Part shown: in pieces, positions 57,686-64,000 of the stretch | Position numbering within the stretch: the first letter of the stretch is position 1 | Layout of the letters: every line of letters starts with the position of its first letter | Source: Elusimicrobiota bacterium | GTDB lineage: Bacteria > Elusimicrobiota > Elusimicrobia > Elusimicrobiales > Elusimicrobiaceae | Length of the DNA stretch: 64,000 nucleotides | Direction of reading: 5' to 3' | Assembly: GCA_029008615.1 (NCBI GenBank) | Contig: JAQXJI010000039.1 | Location: forward strand, 1 to 64,000 | Position numbers and translations under genes: made by a program | Notes under the pieces: generated by a model | Told to the model about the DNA's origin: nothing | Seen by the model: the letters and a program-made list of their open reading frames with translations, nothing else | The model's database searches: none

Positions 57686-60600
57686 ATGTTTTCCAAATTC
57701 TTTATTGAAAGGCCCCGCTTTGCGGTAGTAATCTCTTTGATTATCAGCCTTGCGGGCGCTATATGTCTGTGGACTTTGCCGGTCGCGCTTTACCCGGAAA
57801 TTACTCCGCCCGAAATTTATGTAAGGGCCAGTTACCCGGGCGCCAGCGCGGACGTCGTAGCCACAACCGTCGGTATTCCTTTGGAAGAAGAAATCAACGG
57901 CGTGGAAGATATGATTTATATGAGTTCCACTTCGTCCGACGGCAGCTATTCGCTTACCGTAACTTTTAAATCGGGCACTGATCCCGATATCGCTCAGGTT
58001 AAGATACAAAACCGTATACAGCAGGCCAACGGGCAGCTTCCTACGGAAGTTACCAGAAGGGGTATGACAGTAAGGCGTATGTCTTCAAGCATATTGGCCT
58101 TCATAAGTTTTATGTCCCCTAACGGCACTTATGACACCAACTATATCAGCGACTATTTGGAAAATAACGTCAAAAAGGCTTTGATTAAAGTTGACGGCGT
58201 AGGCGACGTTAGCATACACGGCGCAAAAAAAAGTATGCGCATTTGGCTGGACGCGGATAAAATAGCCGCGCTTAACCTGCCTGTGTCAAGCATAAGATCT
58301 GCTATAACTTCGCAGAACTATCAGCCCACTTTGGGGAAAATCGGCGCTTATCCTAATGAAAGCGACGAACAAATGGTTTATTCTTTGCAGACGCAGGGCC
58401 GTATAAGCGACGTTGAAGGTTTTAAGAACATCATAGTAAGAACCGATGAACAGGGCGGGCTTGTCCGCTTAGGCGACGTCGCCAGAATTGAAATCGGTAT
58501 GGAAAGCTATTCCGCGGAGGGCGAATTTAACGGACTTCCGGCGGTTTCAATGTCATTAAGCTTGACTTCCGGCGCAAACGCTTTAAGCACTATGGAAGGC
58601 GTAAAATCCGAGTTGGAACGTCTTTCAAACTTCTTCCCGAAAGACTTTACTTATAACATAAATATGGATACCACCGATTACATCAATGAGTCCGTAAGCG
58701 AGGTAGTGTTTACTCTGCTTTTAACTTTTGTTTTGGTGGTTTTCGTTTGTTATTTATTCTTGCAGGATTGGCGTTCGACTTTGGTGCCCGCCGTGGCCAT
58801 TCCCGTTTCATTGTTGGGCAGTTTTATCATAATCCGCGTTTTGGATTATACGATAAATATGTTTACCTTGTTCGGTTTGGTTTTGGCTATCGGCGTAGTG
58901 GTTGACGACGCCATCTGTGTGGTAGAGCGCGCCGTATTGCTTATCACCAGGGAAAAAATGAAACCGAAAGACGCCGCCATTCAGACTATGAAGGAAATTT
59001 CCGGCCCGATTATAGCTACGACGTTGGTTTTGTTGGCGATTTTCGTCCCGATAGGTTTTATGGGCGGCATTACCGGTAAAATCTATCAGCAATTTGCCGT
59101 TACGATATCAACTGCGGTAATATTTTCCTCAATCAACGCTTTGACTTTGTCCCCGGCTATTTGCGCTACGGTTTTAAAACCTGTCAAACCGACGACTTTT
59201 AAACCTTTGGTTTGGTTTAATATGCTTGTGGCTTCGGCCTCCAGCAAATACCGCGCCATAGTCCGCATAGTAGCCAGAAGCACGGTGTTTATTGCAGTAA
59301 TCTTCGTTGTGCTTGCTTTATTGGTATGGGGTACTTTAAAGACCAGTCAAACCTCCTTTATCCCCGGCGAAGACCAAGGCGTCATTATGCTTAACATACA
59401 GCTGCCGGAAGGCGCTTCTTTCAAGAGAACGAAGGCTGTAATTAATGAGGTTATGCCTATAATCCGCGCCGAACAAGGCGTTAAAGGCGTAATGAGCGTA
59501 GCCGGGTTTAGCTTAGGCGCGGGCAGCGGCGAAAATCTCGCTATGATAATTATAACGCTTACCCCGTGGGGCGAGCGTGAAGGCGCGGAATATTCTTCCA
59601 CCGCCATTTTAAACAAGCTTAAAGCTAAAATTTCCGGCAAGCCGGAAGCTGAATTCCAGTTTATGGAAATGCCAGCAATACCCGGTTTAGGTATGTCCGG
59701 CGGTATGGATTTAAAAATCCAGTCCTTGAACGATGCCGACTATATTAAGCTTGATAATGTCGTACAGAACTTTTTGGACGCTATGCGCCGCAATCCCAAT
59801 ATATCCTTTGCCTATACGAACTTTACGGCTAAAACGCCTAATGTATTCTTGGATATAGACAGGACTAAGGCCGAATCTATGAATGTGCCGCTTTCAAATA
59901 TTTTCTCCGCTTTGGAGAACTATTTGGGCTCCGGCTACGTCAACGACGTTAACTTCGGCACGCAGGTAAATAAGGTTATGATACAGTCCGATTGGAAATA
60001 TCGCCAGAATCTTTCCACGATGGACAACTTATACGTGCCGAATCTGGCAGGAATGATGATACCTTTAAGGGCTTTTGTGGACTTTAGGGATATTCTTTCC
60101 CCAAGGATGATAACGCGTTATAACCAGTATCCGTCAGCGACTATTACCGCGGTGCAGAAAAACGACGTGAGCAGCGGTCAGGCTATGGCCGCCATAGAAG
60201 AACTTGCAAAACAGGCTCTGCCGGAAGGATATGCCTATGAATGGTCCGGAATCAGCTATCAGGAAAAGCAAACCGGCGGGCAGATAACTTTCCTTATATG
60301 GCTTGCCATATTGTTTGCTTATTTGTTCTTGGTGGCTCAGTATGAAAGTTGGAGCGTGCCGGTATCGGTGTTGATGTCGGTGGTTGTGGCATTATTGGGC
60401 GGGCTCTTGGGGCTTATGGCTATGGGGCTTCCCTTAAGCATATACGCGCAGTTGGGCTTGGTTCTTTTAATAGGCCTTGCAAGTAAAAACGCCATTTTGA
60501 TTGTGGAATTTGCCAAAGAAGAACGCGCAAAAGGCAGTTCCATAGTACAATCGGCTTTAAAGGGCCTTTATGAAAGGTTCCGCGCGGTATTGATGACTGC

Positions 60601-60799
60601 GTTTACCTTCATATTGGGCGTTTTCCCGATGATTATCGCCACAGGTGCCGGGGCTTCAAGCAGAAAAGCCATCGGCGGGCCGGTTTTCTTCGGTATGCTT
60701 ATGGGCACTGTTTTTGGCCTTTTGCTTATTCCGCTTTTCTATGTTCTTGTTCAGAATATAGTTGAAAATTGGAGTTCGCGCAAAAACAAAGCTAAATAA
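57686..60799 (+). CDS. RND multidrug efflux permease (AcrB/MexB-like, HAE1)
   Basis: 1037 residues, full length for HAE1. [23 protein letters not shown] is the first transmembrane helix. Two large periplasmic loops flank the middle helices. The proton relay is intact: [12 protein letters not shown] (two Asp) in helix 4, and [17 protein letters not shown] (Lys) in helix 10. [17 protein letters not shown] and [16 protein letters not shown] are typical porter-domain stretches. It forms a trimeric drug/proton antiporter. It ends at a strong terminator. Confidence 0.95.
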   Translation: MFSKFFIERPRFAVVISLIISLAGAICLWTLPVALYPEITPPEIYVRASYPGASADVVATTVGIPLEEEINGVEDMIYMSSTSSDGSYSLTVTFKSGTDPDIAQVKIQNRIQQANGQLPTEVTRRGMTVRRMSSSILAFISFMSPNGTYDTNYISDYLENNVKKALIKVDGVGDVSIHGAKKSMRIWLDADKIAALNLPVSSIRSAITSQNYQPTLGKIGAYPNESDEQMVYSLQTQGRISDVEGFKNIIVRTDEQGGLVRLGDVARIEIGMESYSAEGEFNGLPAVSMSLSLTSGANALSTMEGVKSELERLSNFFPKDFTYNINMDTTDYINESVSEVVFTLLLTFVLVVFVCYLFLQDWRSTLVPAVAIPVSLLGSFIIIRVLDYTINMFTLFGLVLAIGVVVDDAICVVERAVLLITREKMKPKDAAIQTMKEISGPIIATTLVLLAIFVPIGFMGGITGKIYQQFAVTISTAVIFSSINALTLSPAICATVLKPVKPTTFKPLVWFNMLVASASSKYRAIVRIVARSTVFIAVIFVVLALLVWGTLKTSQTSFIPGEDQGVIMLNIQLPEGASFKRTKAVINEVMPIIRAEQGVKGVMSVAGFSLGAGSGENLAMIIITLTPWGEREGAEYSSTAILNKLKAKISGKPEAEFQFMEMPAIPGLGMSGGMDLKIQSLNDADYIKLDNVVQNFLDAMRRNPNISFAYTNFTAKTPNVFLDIDRTKAESMNVPLSNIFSALENYLGSGYVNDVNFGTQVNKVMIQSDWKYRQNLSTMDNLYVPNLAGMMIPLRAFVDFRDILSPRMITRYNQYPSATITAVQKNDVSSGQAMAAIEELAKQALPEGYAYEWSGISYQEKQTGGQITFLIWLAILFAYLFLVAQYESWSVPVSVLMSVVVALLGGLLGLMAMGLPLSIYAQLGLVLLIGLASKNAILIVEFAKEERAKGSSIVQSALKGLYERFRAVLMTAFTFILGVFPMIIATGAGASSRKAIGGPVFFGMLMGTVFGLLLIPLFYVLVQNIVENWSSRKNKAK

Positions 60800-60819
60800 G
60801 TATTAAATATATGTTTTTT

Positions 60820-60847
60820 AAAGGCCGGCGCAAGCCGGCCTTTTTTT
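60820..60847 (+). terminator. Terminator of the efflux operon
   Basis: AAAGGCCGGC pairs with GCCGGCCTTT around a GCAA tetraloop, followed by TTTT. Perfect 10-bp stem. Confidence 0.93.
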
Positions 60848-61145
60848 GCCTCAAAAAGTCCCAATCGGGGAATATGTTACCGTAAATCTTAATAAGATGT
60901 TTTTCTGATTTTTCTAACATAGTCACCAAATCAATTCTTAATTTGCAAAAATTTTAGAGTCATTTTTTTGCGCCGTGTTTCGGGGAATTGATACCCGGAA
61001 TGCGCGAAAACAGTTGACTTGTTTTTTTTTTTGATAAATTAGCTTCATATTTCAGGTCGTTAAATCTGTGTCGTCAGTTGTTGCTTTTATATTGCGTTTT
61101 AAAAGGATTTGCGGGCTGGGATAATCAAAAACGGAGGTAAAAAAT
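60848..61145 (+). other. Long leader region of the Cys-rich protein
   Basis: No gene is seen. A weak promoter TTGACT (61014-61019) with TAAATT (61035-61040) stands only 15 bases apart with a 12-T run between. GGAGG lies before the ATG of the next gene, giving a leader of roughly 100 bases. Confidence 0.4.
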
Positions 61146-61964
61146 ATGGTTAGTATAAAGAGAAATCTAGGCTTATTTTTTATAAGAAGCTTAGTTTTTG
61201 TGAGTTTTATGGGATTATGCTGTGCAGCTTACGCGGTAAAATGTACAAGCAGTCAGGCGCCGTGTTGTAAAGGGAAAACAATGTCATGCTGTCCGCATCC
61301 CGGGTATGAGAACGGCAAGGAGCTTTCTTACGACCTCAGCGCGTGCATGACGATATCCCCAATCAATCCGGACGGCCCGATTCTAATAGATCCGGATAGA
61401 CCTATAATCTGGCCAATAGAAGAATGCACATCCGGGCAAACGCAGTATAAACCAAGCGGCTCTTGCGGAACATCTTCAAGGTCCTGCTGTTCAGACGGCA
61501 CATGGAGCGAATGGGATGCTTTATGCCCGACGACAAAAACTTGTCCGACGTCAAGCAAGCCGTCAACGAAAGAATCGTGTTACAGCGGATATAGATATAG
61601 AACTGTAACCTGCAATAAATCAACCGGGACGTGGACAAGCGGATCGTGGGGAAGTTGCGATTGCAGCGATTCGGCCTATGAGACTATAACTTACAACGAT
61701 GGCGGCACTTGCTGTCAAAGAAAAGACGGAACGGGGCCAAGATGCGCTACAGGGAAAGAGGAAGTGGGGTATGGTTGGGTAGATATGGGAACAAATTGTA
61801 GGGATAAGGTGGAATGCGGGACAAGTGCTCTGCCAACATGTAATGCTTCTATGTCAGGAACCTATTGGACAAAATGGGATAGTAGTGTGACGGGTGTCGG
61901 CTGCGGAGGACAATTTGACTCGATAAATGGCCGTGGACAGTGCAGAGAGTACCTGTGCAGATAA
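61146..61964 (+). CDS. Secreted cysteine-rich protein with thrombospondin-like repeats
   Basis: 272 residues with a signal peptide ending near AYAVKC. About 30 Cys in the mature part; motifs such as SSRSCCSDGTWSEWDALC, YSGYRYRTVTCNKSTGTWTSGSWGSCDCS and CNASMSGTYWTKWDSS have the W-x-x-W and C-x-x-x-V-T-C pattern of thrombospondin type 1-like or bacterial C-rich surface modules (quoted in pieces only). These would be held by disulfides outside the cell. The GGAGG ribosome site is strong and base use differs from the neighbours. Function unknown; matrix binding or surface display is inferred. Confidence 0.75.
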   Translation: MVSIKRNLGLFFIRSLVFVSFMGLCCAAYAVKCTSSQAPCCKGKTMSCCPHPGYENGKELSYDLSACMTISPINPDGPILIDPDRPIIWPIEECTSGQTQYKPSGSCGTSSRSCCSDGTWSEWDALCPTTKTCPTSSKPSTKESCYSGYRYRTVTCNKSTGTWTSGSWGSCDCSDSAYETITYNDGGTCCQRKDGTGPRCATGKEEVGYGWVDMGTNCRDKVECGTSALPTCNASMSGTYWTKWDSSVTGVGCGGQFDSINGRGQCREYLCR

Positions 61965-62015
61965 GGGTAAATCAAGAATAATTTACCGGGATAAAACCCG
62001 GCTCTCAACTAACCG

Positions 62016-62043
62016 CCCCGCTTTAGCTTAGGCTAAGGCGGGG
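62016..62043 (+). terminator. Terminator after the Cys-rich gene
   Basis: CCCCGCTTTAGC pairs with GCTAAGGCGGGG (one G-U) around TTAG, followed by TTTCTTA. Confidence 0.8.
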
Positions 62044-62059
62044 TTTCTTATACAGAAAA

Positions 62060-62081
62060 GGGCCGGCGTTTAGGCCGGCCC
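62060..62081 (-). terminator. Terminator of the LOG-family gene
   Basis: GGGCCGGC and GCCGGCCC form a perfect 8-bp stem; on the minus strand TTTTCTG follows. It lies 25 bases after the LOG stop. Confidence 0.75.
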
Positions 62082-62105
62082 GTGTAAGTTTGGAAAAGCA
62101 AAACT

Positions 62106-62909
62106 CTATTTTATTTTATAGTGTTTGGCGATAATATCCCAAGCTTCTTCGGCGGTTTCAACTATATGGAATTGATCTTCCTTGGATATAACTCCGTATT
62201 CCGCAACTTTATGGATATTAAATATTCCGTTCCAAAATTCTTTACCTACAAGAATTATGGGGATTTTGCTCTTTTTGCCGGTTTGAACCAGAGTCAATAT
62301 TTCAAACATTTCGTCAAAGGTGCCGTACCCGCCGGGGAAGACTACCACCGCTCTGGAGCGCATTACAAGGTGCATTTTGCGTATGGCGAAGTAGTGGAAT
62401 AAAAACGCCAAGCCCTTTGTAATATATTTATTTGGGAATTGTTCCATAGGCAACGTGATATTAAAGCCTATGCTTTTGCCGCCGCTTTCATAAGCGCCGC
62501 GGTTGGCCGCTTCCATAATGCCAGGGCCGCCGCCGGTAACTACGGCAAATCTGTTCTTACCTTTTTTAATTGCCAATTCGCCGAATTTCCTTGCATAGTC
62601 GTAATATTTGGACAATTTAAGCAACCCTTCGGCTTCTTTAAGACGATGTTTTAAAGCGGCTTTTGAAGGGTTTTGTTTAATTTGCTTTTTAATGTCGGCT
62701 ATGCGCTTTAAAGATTCTTTTTCCGGGCGTATTCTTGCGCTGCCGAAGCAAACCACGCCTTCTTTTATGCCGGCTTGGTGCAAGATTACTTCCGGTTTTA
62801 AAAGCTCAAGCTGCAGCCTGACGGAGCGCGCAGGATCGCTTTTCAGAAAGTCTATATCTTCATAAGCTTTTATATAAGAGTTAAACGGTTGTTTTTTTTC
62901 TTTAGTCAT
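62106..62909 (-). CDS. LOG-family nucleotide phosphoribohydrolase (TIGR00730-like)
   Basis: 267 residues. VCFGSARIRPEKESL begins the Rossmann-like fold; VVTGGGPGIMEAANRGAYESGG and VVVFPGGYGTFDEMFE are the two signature motifs (PGGxGTxxE). Family members remove the base from AMP-type nucleotides and make active cytokinins in some bacteria. Earlier annotations as lysine decarboxylase are wrong. It starts 21 bases after dxs ends, so it is co-transcribed with dxs. Confidence 0.88.
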   Translation of the reverse strand: MTKEKKQPFNSYIKAYEDIDFLKSDPARSVRLQLELLKPEVILHQAGIKEGVVCFGSARIRPEKESLKRIADIKKQIKQNPSKAALKHRLKEAEGLLKLSKYYDYARKFGELAIKKGKNRFAVVTGGGPGIMEAANRGAYESGGKSIGFNITLPMEQFPNKYITKGLAFLFHYFAIRKMHLVMRSRAVVVFPGGYGTFDEMFEILTLVQTGKKSKIPIILVGKEFWNGIFNIHKVAEYGVISKEDQFHIVETAEEAWDIIAKHYKIK

Positions 62910-62930
62910 AATTTCTCCGTATATGCGCCG

Positions 62931-64000
62931 TTATTTAAACTTCTTTACGGCGGCTTTGGCTATCTCTTCCGCAGAAAGGCCGATATCCTGATAAAGTTCG
63001 GCCTGTTTGCCGTGCTCCACGAAATTGTCTTTAATGCCAAGGCGCAGCAAATCCGCCTTAAGGCCGTTGTCCGCCAAGGCTTCTGCGACGGCCGAACCGA
63101 ATCCGCCCGCCAAAACATTGTCTTCCACCGTTATTAAATTGGGGGATATTTTTACGGCTTCTTTAATGATTTTAACATCCAGCGGTTTGGCAAAACGCAT
63201 ATTTACCACACCGGCGTTTATATCTTCTTCTTTCAAAATTTACGCCGCTTTAAGCGCGGGATAAACGCGGTTGCCTATGGCGAGTATGGTTAAATCTTTG
63301 CCCTTTTTCATCCAATGGCCTTTGCCGATTTGAAGGGTTTTCATTTCCTTATCCATTTTAACGCCTTCCGCGCTGCCCCTGGGGTAGCGCAGAATAAACG
63401 GTTTCTTGGAGTCAAAAGCCGTCTTAAGCAAATGCTGAAGTTCGTTTTCGTCGGCGGGGGCGGCTATGATAAGGTTAGGTATGTTTCTAAATAAACTCAA
63501 ATCAAAAACGCCGTGATGAGTAGGGCCGTCTTCCCCGACCAGGCCGGCTCTGTCCAAAGCAAATACTACCGGCAGATTTTGCAGACATATATCTTGCTGA
63601 ATTTGGTCGTAACATCTTTGGGAAAATGATGAATACAAAGCTACAATCGGCTTAATGCCCTGCGTAGCCAAACCGGCGGCGAAAGTGGCCGCGTGCTCTT
63701 CGGCTATGCCGACGTCATAATACCTGTCGGGGTGCGCGTCGCGGAAAGCGTTTAAGCCCGTTCCTTCCGGCATAGCGGCGGTAATGGCTGTTATGGATTT
63801 GTCTTCATTGGCGAGTTTCAGCAAAGCGTCGGAAAATGCTTTTGTATAAGTGATTTTGTCGGATTTGCCGATAGTTTCGCCGGTTTCCGCGTCAAAAATA
63901 CCCAAGCCGTGATATTTTGTCGGTTTTTCTTCGGCGGGGGGATATCCTTTGCCTTTTTTTGTTACGACGTGTAAAATTACCGGGCCGGGAATATCTTTTA
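62931..64000 (-). pseudogene. dxs: dxs with an in-frame stop codon, 5' end outside the window
   Basis: The minus-strand frame from the window end to 62931 is the C-terminal half of 1-deoxy-D-xylulose-5-phosphate synthase, first enzyme of the MEP isoprenoid pathway. VILHVVTKKGKGYPPAEE, DVGIAEEHAATFAAGLA and ALDRAGLVGEDGPTHHG (the TPP-binding Glu and the conserved His-His) are present. At 63240-63242 a TAA interrupts it in frame after NRVYPALKAA; the protein resumes at once (ILKEEDINAGVVNMRFAKPL) with no shift. A normal gene would have a sense codon such as GAA there. It is either a nonsense mutation, an assembly error or readthrough. The lost part is the last 102 codons, an entire domain. Confidence 0.82.

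Noticed and set aside
63236-63242. A frameshift as the cause of the broken dxs
   Set aside because: The two parts are in the same frame with a single TAA codon between them, so it is a nonsense change.
1-64000. CRISPR array
   Set aside because: No regularly spaced repeat of 24-40 bases with unique spacers is visible; the repeats found are hairpins, operators or attachment sites.

Overview
The window looks like a Gram-negative, probably anaerobic, host-associated bacterium of moderate GC. Signs of this are lipoproteins, a FadL-type porin, a TolC/RND efflux system, an LPS-kinase-like protein, a periplasmic choloylglycine-hydrolase-like enzyme and a class III ribonucleotide-reductase spare part. 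The very large Ala/Ser/Val/Asn-rich surface protein, the MFS-PlsC-AMP-ligase fusion and the Cys-rich secreted protein would fit Elusimicrobiota, but that is an impression and no marker gene proves it.

Layout. 1-9236 is the 3' part of a giant repetitive secreted protein. 9260-15698 is chromosomal: pyrimidine-nucleoside phosphorylase, an Aas-like three-domain fusion, a cyclophilin lipoprotein and a beta-carbonic anhydrase. 15839-49198 is a complete-looking siphovirus-type prophage of about 33.4 kb in the 3' end of a tRNA-Asn gene, bounded by a 14-bp direct repeat. 49185-62909 is chromosomal again: tRNA-Asn, LPS kinase-like protein, FadL porin, an amino-acid-type dehydrogenase, choloylglycine hydrolase, a tetR-tolC-acrA-acrB operon, a Cys-rich secreted protein and a LOG-family hydrolase. 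62931-64000 is dxs, cut by an in-frame TAA and running off the window.

The prophage reads from left to right as follows. Int and a NYN-domain protein share a consensus promoter. Then come three envelope proteins on the minus strand, the CI-like repressor, and a divergent early promoter with its operator palindrome. That promoter makes a structured RNA ending in a terminator. Next are a HTH/Xis-like gene, an initiator-like tRNA-Met, a recombination set (Sak4, DUF669, exonuclease, RusA), a cluster of methyltransferases and ASCH, a degenerate ImmA-like protein with a membrane partner, a toxin-antitoxin pair, a ParB-methylase, terminase, a portal-MuF fusion, protease and HK97 capsid. The tail module has a -1 frameshift in the tail chaperones and an antisense small-protein cargo gene. 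The lysis region holds a second, intact ImmA plus membrane-protein cassette, a holin candidate, nested spanin-like genes and a stand-alone glycyl-radical domain.

The best candidates for undescribed biology are the structured RNA at the immunity region, the two ImmA-like/membrane-protein cassettes, the stand-alone glycyl-radical domain, the envelope cargo genes next to the integrase, and the Asn replacement of the acyltransferase histidine in the Aas-like fusion.
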